The notes under the pieces are model-generated. The model was not told where the DNA came from and did not search any database. It saw only the letters and a list, made by a program, of their open reading frames with translations. From contig NZ_CP038438.1 in assembly GCF_004683905.1 (NCBI RefSeq), positions 3,844,001 to 3,908,000 of the forward strand: DNA of 64,000 bases, read 5' to 3'. The position numbers were made by a program, and so were the translations under genes. The first letter of the stretch is position 1; every line of letters starts with the position of its first letter. Source of the stretch: Pseudomonas fluorescens. Lineage in GTDB: Bacteria; Pseudomonadota; Gammaproteobacteria; Pseudomonadales; Pseudomonadaceae. This document shows positions 36,374 through 45,556 of the stretch, piece by piece.

Positions 36374-37375
36374 ATGGCGATCAAACAATTAATAAAACGC
36401 ACCAGTGGCTGGCTTTACCTCAACTCGCCCGTGGGACGAAACCAGTTGCACGGCGCCGGGGTGATTCTGATGCTGCATCGGGTGCTGGCCAACGACCGCG
36501 CCGCCGACTTGCCGCACCGCAATGAGCTGTGTGTCGGGCCCAAGGCGTTCGAGCACCTGCTGGTGTGGCTGCGCCGGCACTTCGATTGCGTGCCGCTGAT
36601 GGACATCCTCACGCCCACCGCATTGCGCAGCGAACGCCCACGGGTGGCGCTGACCTTCGACGATGGCTGGCGCGACAACGCGGTCAATGCGTTCCCGTTG
36701 CTGCAAAAACATCAGGTGCCAGCGAGCATTTTTCTCTCCACCGATTTCATCGGCAGCCGTCAGCGCTTCTGGTGGGAAAGCCTTGGCGAAACCCTGTGGG
36801 GCAGCCACGGCGAAAAGGCCCGCATGCATCTGATCGAATGCCTGCACGTAATCCACCACCCGGTGCCGGTGCTGGTGGATGACATCGACGTCGATCGCCG
36901 CAGCCTGTCGCTGCTGCATTACCTGCAAAGCCTGAAAACCCTTGAACCGGCGATGCTCGAACGCCTGACCGACGAATGCCCGCCCGAAGCGCAGCCGCAA
37001 GCGCTGGACTGGCATCAGGTACGCGCGCTGGAGGCTTCGGGGCTGGTGCGTTTCGGCCCGCACGGCGCCAGCCACGCGATCCTCACTGAACTGGACGATG
37101 TGCGCCTGAGCGAAGAAATCAGCCGCAGCCGCGACGCCCTGAACAATGGCTGCAACCGGCCGTTGCCGGTGTATTGCTACCCCAACGGCAACAACGACGA
37201 TCGCGTGCGCAAGCAGATTGCTGCGCACGATTATCCGTTCGCCCTGGGCACCGGCACCGGCATCTATCGCGGTGAAGGCGATCCGCTGAACCTGCCGCGT
37301 TTCGGTGTCAGCCAGCGTACTGCGCGCAATCCTGAGCTGCTTTCGTGGCGCATCTTTCGTGGCAACCGGCCATGA
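36374..37375 (+). CDS. Polysaccharide deacetylase (NodB fold)
   Basis: 333 residues. NodB/CE4-type fold: LMLHRVL at the N-terminus, LTFDDGWRDN (the metal-binding Asp-Asp), PASIFLSTDFIG, and the late FGPHGASHAILTEL block (His-box). Such proteins remove N- or O-acetyl groups from glycans; no signal peptide is evident, so it may act on lipid-linked units in the cytoplasm. ATG chosen at 36374 (MAIKQL) with GAGAGGA upstream; overlaps the flippase gene by four bases. Confidence 0.9.
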   Translation: MAIKQLIKRTSGWLYLNSPVGRNQLHGAGVILMLHRVLANDRAADLPHRNELCVGPKAFEHLLVWLRRHFDCVPLMDILTPTALRSERPRVALTFDDGWRDNAVNAFPLLQKHQVPASIFLSTDFIGSRQRFWWESLGETLWGSHGEKARMHLIECLHVIHHPVPVLVDDIDVDRRSLSLLHYLQSLKTLEPAMLERLTDECPPEAQPQALDWHQVRALEASGLVRFGPHGASHAILTELDDVRLSEEISRSRDALNNGCNRPLPVYCYPNGNNDDRVRKQIAAHDYPFALGTGTGIYRGEGDPLNLPRFGVSQRTARNPELLSWRIFRGNRP

Positions 37376-38676
37376 GCCGCAGCCATTACCTCAAGCATCT
37401 GGCGCTGAGCATGGGCACCAAACTGGCGATGATCGCCTTGCGCCTGCTGCGTAACGTGTTGCTGGCGCGGATCCTAGGGCCGAGTGAGCGCGGGTTGTTC
37501 GCGCTGCTCAGCACTTTGCCCGACCTGATCAGCGCCGCCACCAGTGGCGGGCTGAATTCAGCCGTCGGTTATCAAGCCGCCAAACAACGACCGATGGGCC
37601 TGCTGCTGAGTCAGGTGCTGGTGTTCGGTTGCTTGCTCGCGGGTCTGCTGACCCTGCTGGTGGTGGCGCTGGTCCGTGAGTTCGGCAGTGAACTGGATGT
37701 CACCGTGCAGCTTGGTCTGCTGGCCTGGCTGTTGCTGCTGGCGGTGCCGCTGACCGTGCTGAAAAGTGGCCTGCTGACCCTGCACAACGCCTCCGGCGGC
37801 GTGGTCGCGTTCAACGCCTTGCGCCTGACCGAATCGCTGGCGCCGCTGCTGCTGTTTCTCGCGCTGTTCTGGATGTGGAAAAGCGCGGCACTGGAAGCGG
37901 CGCTAATCAGTTGGCTGGCCGGGATCAGCCTGGTGGTGCTGGCCGGTTGGGTCTGGCTCAAACGCGCGCAACCGCTGCAGTTGCAATGGGATCGCGCCAG
38001 CCAGAACGAACTGCTGCGCTACAGCGCGCGCAGCCATCCGGACCTGCTGTTCCAGCAAGTGATTCTGCGCTCGGACTACCTGTTCATCGGCGCCCTGCTC
38101 GGCAGCACCGCGCTGGGTCATTACGCGATGGCCAGCGCCGCCGCCGAACTGCTGCTGATCGTTCCGGAAGCGGTGACCACGCCGCTGATGAAACGCCTGC
38201 TACAACAGGACGAAGGCATGGACAAGGTCACTCCGCTGGCCCTGCGCCTGACCGCCACGGTGATGCTCGGCGCGTGCCTGAGCATGGCAGTGATCGGCAA
38301 CTGGCTGATCGTCACCCTGTTCGGCATCGCCTACCAACCGGCGTATCCGGCGCTGCTCGCCTTGCTGCCGGGGCTGCTCGGCCTATGCTACGCGAGCATC
38401 CTGCGTCTGGACCTGCTGGGGAAAAACCGCCCAGGCACGGTGTCGCTGCTGATGGGCCTCGGCGCCCTGCTCAATCTGGCGCTGAACCTGGTGTTGATTC
38501 CGGCCTACGGCATCGTTGGCGCAGCGGCGGCTTCATCGATTGCCTATCTGGCCGTCACCGTGGCGATGCTGGTGTTGTACTGCCGTTTGAGCGGCGTGGC
38601 GTTCTGGCAAACTTTGATCATCCTGCCCAGTGACATCGCGCCGATGTGGCAGATGTTGCACCGGAAGGCCGCATGA
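37372..38676 (+). CDS. Oligosaccharide flippase (Wzx-like, MATE/MOP superfamily)
   Basis: 434 residues with about 12-14 TMs. Begins MSRSHYLKHLALSMGTKLAM and RNVLLARILGPSERGLFALL, characteristic of polysaccharide biosynthesis flippases. Moves undecaprenyl-linked repeat units across the inner membrane for the Wzy protein. Start overlaps the deacetylase stop and its own stop overlaps the next start, both ATGA. Confidence 0.92.
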   Translation: MSRSHYLKHLALSMGTKLAMIALRLLRNVLLARILGPSERGLFALLSTLPDLISAATSGGLNSAVGYQAAKQRPMGLLLSQVLVFGCLLAGLLTLLVVALVREFGSELDVTVQLGLLAWLLLLAVPLTVLKSGLLTLHNASGGVVAFNALRLTESLAPLLLFLALFWMWKSAALEAALISWLAGISLVVLAGWVWLKRAQPLQLQWDRASQNELLRYSARSHPDLLFQQVILRSDYLFIGALLGSTALGHYAMASAAAELLLIVPEAVTTPLMKRLLQQDEGMDKVTPLALRLTATVMLGACLSMAVIGNWLIVTLFGIAYQPAYPALLALLPGLLGLCYASILRLDLLGKNRPGTVSLLMGLGALLNLALNLVLIPAYGIVGAAAASSIAYLAVTVAMLVLYCRLSGVAFWQTLIILPSDIAPMWQMLHRKAA

Positions 38677-40610
38677 AAGGCCTGGTCCTGCTGCTCGGTC
38701 TCGGCCTGTCGCTGGACGCCTTTGCCGCGTCGATGCGCTGGGGCGAGATCCGCGACGGCAGCCTGTACCTGCAAACCGACCGTCCGGACACCGTGACCGT
38801 GCGCTGGACACCCGCGTGGCAGGCCGAGGCCAACGAAGAGCATCTGTACCTGCTCGACGGCCAGGGCAAATTGCAGGGCGAGCGCGTGATCAAGGCCAGC
38901 GAAACCCGCGGCACCCAGAACTGGGCGTTGCTGCCGGGTGCCGCCAGTTATCGCCTGGAAATTCCCGGCTACAGCTTCCGCAATTACCGGGTCGAACACG
39001 ACGAGCACACCGTGGCGCTGTTCGAACCGGCCAAGGTGCATTTCAGCGCGCAGACGCAGAACGGCGACGAGTTGTATTTCAAGGTCGCGCCGGGGGAACA
39101 CGCGGTGCTCGCCGGCAAGTTCCATGGCGGGGTCAATGCGTTGCAGACGCAGCGGGTGGGCGATGATCAGTCACTGACGCTGACACTGACACTGACACTG
39201 ACACTGAAACCCTATCGCGCCTATTGGCAGTTCGATCAACTGGCGTTGCCGGTCAGCGAGCGCGAACAGGTCTGGCGCCTGCGCCTGCAAGGCAGCGGCA
39301 AAGCGGCGTTCTGGCTCGACGGCACGGCCAATCGGTTTGCGCAGACTCCGCAGCAACTCAAACCCGTGCGCGAAGAGACCGGCCAGATCCACCTGACCCT
39401 GCACGACAAAATCCTCGGGCGCACGCCGGATCTGGGCATCGCCCTGCCCTACGTAATGCCACCCGCCAGTAGTCACGCGGTGCTGGATGCGCTGAAACCG
39501 ACCGCTGCCAGTTACTACAGTTTTGTCGATGTCACGGCGAAGAATCCGCACTTCGAAGACGCGTTCCGCCAGGCTTATCAGGAGCGCTTCGGCATCCGTC
39601 AGGACATCACCCTGCTCGCCGGCAGCCAGCGTCAGGCCGATCTGCGCGCCGACGTGCAAAGCAATGGCGGCCTCGATGCATGGCTGGCCGGCACCCGCGC
39701 CTTGGGCGGCAAAGGCACGCACTACATCGGTTTTGCCGATGAGCCGAACCTCAACTATTCGAGCTTCGAGCAATACCGGGCGATTTTCACCAGCATGGCC
39801 AGACAGGTGCGCAGCGATCCGGCGAATGCCAAGGCTGGCGTGCGCATCGCCATGCCGGCCAGCTCACGGCTGGTCAACGGGCCGTTCGCCGATAACGCGG
39901 CAGACAAGCGCGGCATCGACTGGGCGCGACGTTTGCTCGGTGAGTCCGCCGAGCAGATCGACGCACTGGCGTGGCACGAGTGGATGATCCGCGACCTGCT
40001 CGCCACCCGGGTCTACCGCGACAGCGTGCACCGCGCCGCCGAACTGGTCGGCCTCGACGCTCGCGGCCAACCGCGCAAGGCCTTGCTGCTGGATCAGACC
40101 AATATGTCCAGCGGTTCCAGCCTCAGCCCCTACGATCAGGAGACGCACTACGCCTCGCTGTGGTGGGCGTCGGTGGTGATCAACGCTTCGCAGGACGGTT
40201 TGCTGAGCATGCTCAACTGGTTTCAGGCCGCCGATGAACCGCAGTATCCCAAGGGCATGATCCGGGTTTTGGGCGCTGAGCGTTTTGAGCTGAAACCGGT
40301 GGGTCTGGCCCAGCAGTTCATCGCGCAGCATTGGCTGCACCAGGTGCTGTGGCTGGAGAACGATGGCTTTGAAGTCGATGTGCTGGCGATGGCCGGCGAC
40401 GAGCAGCGGGGTCTGCTCGGTGTGAACAAGGGCACGCGTTTGCAGCGTGTTGACCTGAGTGGCGCCAAGTGCCCGCTGAACAACGGTGCGTTGCGTTACT
40501 TCGGCGCGGACAACCGCAGCCGCGACGCGCCATTCGCCTGCCGCGACGGACGCGTCAGCTTCGACTTGCCAGGGGAAACCCTGTTCGCCCTGAGCTGGAG
40601 CGCGTCATGA
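38673..40610 (+). CDS. Exported glycosidase-like protein of the EPS cluster
   Basis: 645 residues. Signal peptide MKGLVLLLGLGLSLDAFAAS. Residues 30-250 are beta-rich; the remainder looks like a TIM-barrel glycoside hydrolase: YIGFADEPNLNYSSFEQY (candidate acid/base region, compare NEP of clan GH-A), then DALAWHEWMIRDL and NMSSGSSLSPYDQE. Family not certain. A run of six ACTGAC-type hexamers (39173-39208) encodes LTLTLTLTLTLK. In EPS loci such periplasmic hydrolases trim or depolymerise the polymer. ATGA coupling to the flippase supports a role in this pathway. Confidence 0.7.
   Translation: MKGLVLLLGLGLSLDAFAASMRWGEIRDGSLYLQTDRPDTVTVRWTPAWQAEANEEHLYLLDGQGKLQGERVIKASETRGTQNWALLPGAASYRLEIPGYSFRNYRVEHDEHTVALFEPAKVHFSAQTQNGDELYFKVAPGEHAVLAGKFHGGVNALQTQRVGDDQSLTLTLTLTLTLKPYRAYWQFDQLALPVSEREQVWRLRLQGSGKAAFWLDGTANRFAQTPQQLKPVREETGQIHLTLHDKILGRTPDLGIALPYVMPPASSHAVLDALKPTAASYYSFVDVTAKNPHFEDAFRQAYQERFGIRQDITLLAGSQRQADLRADVQSNGGLDAWLAGTRALGGKGTHYIGFADEPNLNYSSFEQYRAIFTSMARQVRSDPANAKAGVRIAMPASSRLVNGPFADNAADKRGIDWARRLLGESAEQIDALAWHEWMIRDLLATRVYRDSVHRAAELVGLDARGQPRKALLLDQTNMSSGSSLSPYDQETHYASLWWASVVINASQDGLLSMLNWFQAADEPQYPKGMIRVLGAERFELKPVGLAQQFIAQHWLHQVLWLENDGFEVDVLAMAGDEQRGLLGVNKGTRLQRVDLSGAKCPLNNGALRYFGADNRSRDAPFACRDGRVSFDLPGETLFALSWSAS
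39173..39208 (+). repeat. Hexanucleotide microsatellite inside the glycosidase-like gene
   Basis: Six tandem copies of ACTGAC-like units (one GCTGAC, last ACTGAA) give alternating Thr-Leu. Slippage would change length by two residues without breaking the frame. Confidence 0.8.
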
Positions 40611-40669
40611 ACCCAATTCCGAATATCAGAAAAGGTAAAGCGAACAAAGATTTGTGGGTAGGGAGTTTT

Positions 40670-40775
40670 TGTGGCGAGGGGATTTATCCCCGATCGGCTG
40701 CGCAGCAGTCGTCGCTTTTAGCCTGTAAATGCGGGGCCGCTTCGCAGCCCATCGGGGATAAATCCCCTCGCCACA
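40670..40775. repeat. REPIN inside the EPS cluster
   Basis: Arms TGTGGCGAGGGGATTTATCC and complement around a spacer; followed by a further CCCTCGCCACAG half-element at 40779-40791. It separates the glycosidase-like gene from the GNAT-like gene. Confidence 0.85.
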
Positions 40776-40825
40776 GAGCCCCTCGCCACAGTTGTTCGCC
40801 CTGCCGGAACGCCGGAGTACAGAAC

Positions 40826-41515
40826 ATGGGTACCGTCAGCAAACTCAGCCAGCACATCAAACAAAAAGGCCTGCGCGCCACCCTCGCCAAGGCGTGGAAG
40901 CACTACGTGTTTTTCCATCAGGAGCTGCTGTGGATGGAGCGCGATCTGGTCAGTCCGGTGCCACCGCACAGCCTCAAACCGTATCCGCCGCTGCGGGTGG
41001 TGAAGATCACCGCCGACAACGCCAGCGCCTTCGCCCGCTACTTCGGCGACCGCGTCGGGACCATGGCCGAGCTGGCCAACGAAGGCCACACCGGGCACAT
41101 GCACCTGGACGATCAGGGCGATGCCGTGGCGTTCATCTGGGGCAGCGCACGGGACTACTTCGACCGGCATTACTACGGCTGCCTGTTCCCGGTGAAACCC
41201 GGCGAGTTCTTCGAATTCGGTGGCGAGCTGACCCGTGCCTACTGGGGCAGCGAACTCTCGGTGGACCTGCAACTGGAACTGTGGAAAGCCATGGCGGCCC
41301 AGGGCTGCGACAAGGTGGTGGACGTCTGCGAATTCCACAACGTCCCGGCGCTGAAACTGCATCTGCGCATGGGTTACACCGAGCAAGGCCGGATCATGAA
41401 CGTCTACACCCTGTTCGGTCGCTGGCACTTCTACCGCGAAACCCGCTACAGCGGTTCGCGACTGGATGCGCTGCGCAAACCGTCCCGCCCACCTGTCACA
41501 GCCACGGCGGTCTGA
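40826..41515 (+). CDS. GNAT-like protein 1 of the EPS cluster
   Basis: 229 residues. Possibly an acetyltransferase: VDLQLELWKAMAAQGCDKVV and FHNVPALKLHLRMGYTEQG match the C-terminal part of GNAT domains (A-K-L-H-x-R-x-G-Y). The N-terminal 60 residues (HYVFFHQELLWMERDLV) are unusual and shared with its paralogue at 43523, about 60-70% identical by eye. The ATG at 40826 is chosen because the frame upstream runs through a REPIN. Likely modifies a sugar (N- or O-acylation). Confidence 0.8.
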   Translation: MGTVSKLSQHIKQKGLRATLAKAWKHYVFFHQELLWMERDLVSPVPPHSLKPYPPLRVVKITADNASAFARYFGDRVGTMAELANEGHTGHMHLDDQGDAVAFIWGSARDYFDRHYYGCLFPVKPGEFFEFGGELTRAYWGSELSVDLQLELWKAMAAQGCDKVVDVCEFHNVPALKLHLRMGYTEQGRIMNVYTLFGRWHFYRETRYSGSRLDALRKPSRPPVTATAV

Positions 41516-41519
41516 GCCT

Positions 41520-42704
41520 ATGACGGCGCGATTCGAATGGCGCACTTCACTGTGCGCCGCCGACTTCCCGGCAGCCGCCTATGAAGCGCTGCGCCTGCAG
41601 GTGACGGATCACACGCCGTTCAACCACCTGGGCTGGTTGTGCGCGGCGGAGCAGGCACTGGGCGCGGGTGAGCGCCTGCACATCCTGCTCGGTTGGGAAG
41701 CGGACGAATTGCGCCTGTGCCTGCCGCTGGTAGCGGGCCGTGAGCGCTTTGCCGGCGTGCCGTTTCGTGTACTGCACCACTTGGGATATCCGCTGGCGGA
41801 CCGGCTGGCGCTGCTGTCATTGCTCAAGGGCGAAGACATGCGCGAAGCCTTGCACCTGATCCGCCGACAGCTGCCGCACGCCCTGCTGCAACTCAACGAA
41901 TTGTCCGAGCCGGCGGGTGAGGAAAGCGCCCTGACCGAATGGATGGCCCACAGTTCTGCGGGCGAACGCCGCCTCAGTTGCCGGGTGCCGGTGCATCTGA
42001 TCAGCGACGCGGATCACCAGGAGGTCTCCGGCGACCCGCGCTACAAGCTGCGGCGGGCGCGCAAACGGATTGCCGCGTGTGGCGCCCAGGTGCGACGCAT
42101 CTGCCCCGACGCGCTGAGCATGGGTCCGCTGTTGCGGGCGATCAGCGAAGTCGAAGCGGTGAGCTGGAAAGGCGACGAAGGCGTGGGCATCTTTGCCAGC
42201 GAGCGCAGTCGGCAATGGATCGAACGCGCCTTCACCGCCCTCGCCGGCCAGGGCCTGGTACGGGTGGTGACGCTGGAACTCAACGGGCGTTGCATCAGCT
42301 ATCGCCTCGGCTTGCTGGAGCAGGGCCGACTCTTCGATTACAACCTCGCGTTCCTGCCGCAATACGCCGATCTGGGCAGCGGCCGGGTGCTGCTGGAGGA
42401 ATGGATTCGCTGGGGGCTGGACGAGCATTGGCGCTGGATCGATGCCTCGCGGGTCAGTCTGGAAAACTCCAGCCACCAACTGCACGAACGCATGACTGGA
42501 CAACTGGAACACTGGCGCTGGAGTTTCTATTCCTGGCGCCCCAGCGGGATGTTGCTGGGGCTGGGATTGCGGCTCTGGCAGCGCTTGAAACCGACGGTGC
42601 AGCAATGGCGCGCGCGACGTGCGGCCAGACCGGCATCGGCGCCCACACCTGTCGTCATCACCACGGAGGGCGATCATGCCTCGCCAAGTCATAGTCAACG
42701 CTGA
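41520..42704 (+). CDS. FemAB/CelD-type acetyltransferase (Acetyltransf_6)
   Basis: 394 residues. The C-terminal domain fits Acetyltransf_6: SRQWIERAFTALAGQGLVRV and LVRVVTLELNGRCISYRLGL, then FLPQYADLGSGRVLLEEWI. Typical neighbours of EPS synthesis genes, thought to acylate the glycan or lipid-linked intermediates. Four bases after the previous gene; overlaps the next start by 29 bases. Confidence 0.8.
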   Translation: MTARFEWRTSLCAADFPAAAYEALRLQVTDHTPFNHLGWLCAAEQALGAGERLHILLGWEADELRLCLPLVAGRERFAGVPFRVLHHLGYPLADRLALLSLLKGEDMREALHLIRRQLPHALLQLNELSEPAGEESALTEWMAHSSAGERRLSCRVPVHLISDADHQEVSGDPRYKLRRARKRIAACGAQVRRICPDALSMGPLLRAISEVEAVSWKGDEGVGIFASERSRQWIERAFTALAGQGLVRVVTLELNGRCISYRLGLLEQGRLFDYNLAFLPQYADLGSGRVLLEEWIRWGLDEHWRWIDASRVSLENSSHQLHERMTGQLEHWRWSFYSWRPSGMLLGLGLRLWQRLKPTVQQWRARRAARPASAPTPVVITTEGDHASPSHSQR

Positions 42705-43467
42705 CGATTTCGGGTTGAGCCCGAACGAAAACGCGACGATCTTCGCCGCGTTTCAGGCCGGGGTCATCAGCTCGGCCACGGCCATGGCCAACATGCCGGC
42801 CTTCGAAGCGGCCTGCGCAATGGCCCGGCATCCGTCGCTGCAAGGTCGGGTCGGATTGCATTTCAACCTGACCTACGGGCGGCCGCTGAGTACCTCAATC
42901 CTGCGCAGTCGCACCTTCTGCGACGGCCACGGCGTGTTCAACCTGAGCCTGCCACGGCACAGCTTTTGGCTCAGTCGCGAAGATCGCGACGCGGTGCGGG
43001 AAGAGTTGCAGGCGCAGTGGCAGCGCTGCGTCGAACACGGCGTACGGCCGAGCCATATCGACTCGCATCAGCACGTGCACAACATCTGGCCGATCGGCGA
43101 AATCGTCGCGCGCTTTGCTGCCCATCAAGGCGTGCCGATTCGCCTGGCGCGCAACCTGGGGCAGAACCTCAGTCTGCCGAAACGCATATTCAAAGGTTTG
43201 CTCAACTGGCGCTTGCAGAGTCTGGCCGGAGCCACGGCGGACTATGTGTGCACGCCGGTGGATCTGCGTAACGACCCCGCGCCGAGCGACGGCGTGCTGG
43301 AAGTCGTTGCCCACCCGAATCAGCTTGGCAGCGATTTCGGTGATGCCTACCTCAATCCCGGAGAATCCCTGAGCCACGTGCTGGAGCAGCGGCTGCCGGG
43401 TGTGCCACGGGTGTCCTATGCCGATCTGCACAAGGATTTTTTACGCGGTGCCGCGGCACTCGATTGA
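42676..43467 (+). CDS. YdjC/ChbG-type carbohydrate deacetylase
   Basis: 263 residues. IVNADDFGLSP (metal Asp), VGLHFNLTYGRPL and HIDSHQHVHN (His box) are the signature of the YdjC/ChbG/HpnK family of metal-dependent deacetylases. The start MPRQ has GGAGGG upstream and lies inside the end of the previous gene. With the NodB-type enzyme this is the second deacetylase in the cluster, so the polymer probably contains N-acetylated amino sugars that are partly deacetylated. Confidence 0.92.
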   Translation: MPRQVIVNADDFGLSPNENATIFAAFQAGVISSATAMANMPAFEAACAMARHPSLQGRVGLHFNLTYGRPLSTSILRSRTFCDGHGVFNLSLPRHSFWLSREDRDAVREELQAQWQRCVEHGVRPSHIDSHQHVHNIWPIGEIVARFAAHQGVPIRLARNLGQNLSLPKRIFKGLLNWRLQSLAGATADYVCTPVDLRNDPAPSDGVLEVVAHPNQLGSDFGDAYLNPGESLSHVLEQRLPGVPRVSYADLHKDFLRGAAALD

Positions 43468-43522
43468 TTCATCCCCACAACAGCAACATCCACCACACCG
43501 GGCTTCGGCCACGGAGGGCAAC

Positions 43523-44215
43523 ATGAACTTCATCGGAAAACTGCGTGACCGGATTCGTCAAAAAGGCTTTCGTAACTTCTTCGCCAGTCTGTGGAAGCGC
43601 TACGTGTTCTTCCACTGGGAACTGCTGTGGATGGAGCGCGATCTGGTGACCCCGGTGCCGCCACACAAGCTGCGGCCATACGAGGGAGTGCGCAAAATCG
43701 ATATCACACCGCACAACACCGGGGCGTTCGCCAAGCATTTCGGTGACCGCGTGGAAACCATGGCCGAACTCGCCGCTGAAGGTCACACCGGGCACATGTA
43801 CCTCGATGCCGACGGCCACGCGGTGGCATTCATCTGGGGCAGCATTCGCGATTACCACGACCGCCACTATTACGGCTGCTGGTTCCCGGTCAAACCCGGC
43901 GAGTTCTTCGAATTCGGCGGCGAAATGGCCCGCCCGTATTTCGGCACCAGCCTGTCGGTAGACGTGCAAGTCGCCCTCTGGGAAGCCATGGCCGCCCAGG
44001 GCTGTCATACCGTCGTGGACACCTGCGAAACGCGCAACATTCCGGCAATGAAACTGCACATCCGCATGGGCTACCACGAACAAGGGCGCATCACCCACGT
44101 TTACGGCCTGTTCGGCCGCTGGCGCTTCTACCGCGAAAGCCGCTATCAAGGCTCACGCCTGGAACCCCTGCGCAAACCGGAGCGGCCGGCGGTGAGTGCG
44201 GCGGCGCAGGCTTGA
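43523..44215 (+). CDS. GNAT-like protein 2 of the EPS cluster
   Basis: 230 residues, paralogue of the protein at 40826 over the whole length (shared YVFFH.ELLWMERDLV, GHTGHM, FIWGS.RDY.DRHYYGC, PVKPGEFFEFGGE and ALKLH.RMGY-type blocks). GGAGGG precedes the ATG. The last gene of the cluster; a hairpin (44232-44253) and REPIN follow. The two copies probably arose by duplication and flank the acyltransferase and YdjC genes. Confidence 0.8.
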   Translation: MNFIGKLRDRIRQKGFRNFFASLWKRYVFFHWELLWMERDLVTPVPPHKLRPYEGVRKIDITPHNTGAFAKHFGDRVETMAELAAEGHTGHMYLDADGHAVAFIWGSIRDYHDRHYYGCWFPVKPGEFFEFGGEMARPYFGTSLSVDVQVALWEAMAAQGCHTVVDTCETRNIPAMKLHIRMGYHEQGRITHVYGLFGRWRFYRESRYQGSRLEPLRKPERPAVSAAAQA

Positions 44216-44231
44216 TTCGGTTGTAAAAGGC

Positions 44232-44253
44232 ATGGCGGCCATTCGGCCGCCAT
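44232..44253 (+). terminator. Hairpin at end of EPS cluster
   Basis: ATGGCGGCC-ATTC-GGCCGCCAT, a perfect 9-bp stem 16 bases after the last EPS gene. No U tract, so termination may be Rho-assisted. Confidence 0.45.
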
Positions 44254-44332
44254 CGCGAGCAGGCTCGCTCCTACAGTGGATTTGTGTACGACACCGATCA
44301 CGTGTAGGAGTAAGCCTGCTCACGATGAGGCC
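44245..44332. repeat. REPIN
   Basis: Arms GCCATCGCGAGCAGGCTCGC...CTACA and complementary TGTAGGAGTAAGCCTGCTCA...GAGGCC, with a few mismatches, a REP doublet variant between convergent genes. Confidence 0.75.
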
Positions 44333-44350
44333 AGATGGAGCAACAAATTC

Positions 44351-45157
44351 TCAGGTTTTGCGAGCGACCAAGGTGAAGCACAACGGCATCTGCGCCTCGC
44401 AATTCAGATACTGGTCATACACCTCCTCCCGATTCGAGTGCGCATACTCCTTGAAATGCGCGATGTTCAGCCCGGCCGCGATGGCGCCGCTGAAGATCGC
44501 GCCGAGGGTGTGCACGAACCAGTATGACTTGGCAGCCTGCTGTTCGACCTTGCCGACGTAGACGATCGGTTCTTCCTGCACGAATGGCTCGGCGCGAAAG
44601 TAGGAGCTGGCGAGGCGGTACGGGTCTTCGGCGTCGGGGTCGACCATTTCCAGAAACGGATGGGTTTCGTAGATCACCAGTTTGCCGCCCGGCTTCAGGG
44701 TCAACGCCACGTGGCGAAAGAACTCGCCGATGTCGGGCATCCAGTTCAGCACGCCGATGGTGATCAGCGCCACGTCGAAGCGGCTGTGCAGCGCGGCCGG
44801 CAGGTGATGGATATCGCTTTCGATGAATTCGGCATTGTACGGCGAGCGCTGATTCAGCTCGCGGGCCTGTTCGAGAAACGCCTCCGATTGATCGACGCCG
44901 ACCACACTGCGCGCGCCGAGGGCAAACAGCGACAGGCTTTCGCGGCCGTTGTTGCAACCGAGTTGAATCAGCGCTTTGCCATCGACGCCGACCTGTTCCA
45001 GCACGCCACGCAAGGTGTCGTCGAGGCAAGAAAAATCAGCCTTTGACACCTCGTTCAACAGCGCTTGCCATTCCGCCGACTCACGGTGATGACGAGCAGA
45101 ATCGTTCCACGCCTGTCGATTGCTGTCGATGGCGGTTTTATTGTTGGGCACTTCCAT
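44351..45157 (-). CDS. SAM-dependent methyltransferase (class I)
   Basis: 268 residues from the ATG at 45157. SAM motif I LIQLGCNNGRESLSLFALGA, acidic VVGVDQSEAFLEQA, then DVALITIGVLNWMPD and LKPGGKLVIYETHPF. The substrate is unknown. It does not share a direction with the EPS genes. An upstream extension of 33 codons lacks similarity. Single-gene unit between REPINs. Confidence 0.85.
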   Translation of the reverse strand: MEVPNNKTAIDSNRQAWNDSARHHRESAEWQALLNEVSKADFSCLDDTLRGVLEQVGVDGKALIQLGCNNGRESLSLFALGARSVVGVDQSEAFLEQARELNQRSPYNAEFIESDIHHLPAALHSRFDVALITIGVLNWMPDIGEFFRHVALTLKPGGKLVIYETHPFLEMVDPDAEDPYRLASSYFRAEPFVQEEPIVYVGKVEQQAAKSYWFVHTLGAIFSGAIAAGLNIAHFKEYAHSNREEVYDQYLNCEAQMPLCFTLVARKT

Positions 45158-45255
45158 GGCGCACTCCGGGCGATGCTCGTGATTGAGCGGACCCGAGTCT
45201 AGAACAGCCCGATCAATACGGTTGTTGCGACTTTGTAAGCCACACCGCCGTTCCA

Positions 45256-45347
45256 CTGTGGGAGCGAGCTTGCTCGCGAAGGCGTCGGCCCAGCCAACAT
45301 CTTCATTGCCTGAACCACCGCTTTCGCGAGCAAGCCCGCTCCCACAG
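45256..45347. repeat. REPIN
   Basis: Arms CTGTGGGAGCGAGCTTGCTC and GAGCAAGCCCGCTCCCACAG, one of two adjacent REPINs in the 400-base gap 45158-45556, which otherwise shows only the methyltransferase upstream region. Confidence 0.9.
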
Positions 45348-45454
45348 GGGTAATGCGGCGGCTTCGTAGAGATTTTTGCGACCGGACCTCATCGCTGCAA
45401 AAAGCTCCCACAAGATTTCAGATAGAACGCAAGATTTGCACACGTCACAAAACC

Positions 45455-45544
45455 TGTGGGAGCGGGCTTGCTCGCGAAGACGTCGGTCCGGCCAACATCT
45501 TCATCGACTGACACGACCTCTTCGCGAGCAAGCCCGCTCCCACA
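45455..45544. repeat. REPIN
   Basis: Arms TGTGGGAGCGGGCTTGCTCG and complement around a 47-base spacer, second REPIN of the pair, ending just before the LysR stop codon. Confidence 0.9.
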
Positions 45545-45556
45545 CTTTTGGCGTGG

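Noticed and set aside
40607..40825. N-terminal extension of GNAT-like protein 1 starting at 40607
   Set aside because: The extension translates a REPIN and has no counterpart in the paralogue at 43523; the ATG at 40826 aligns with the paralogue start.
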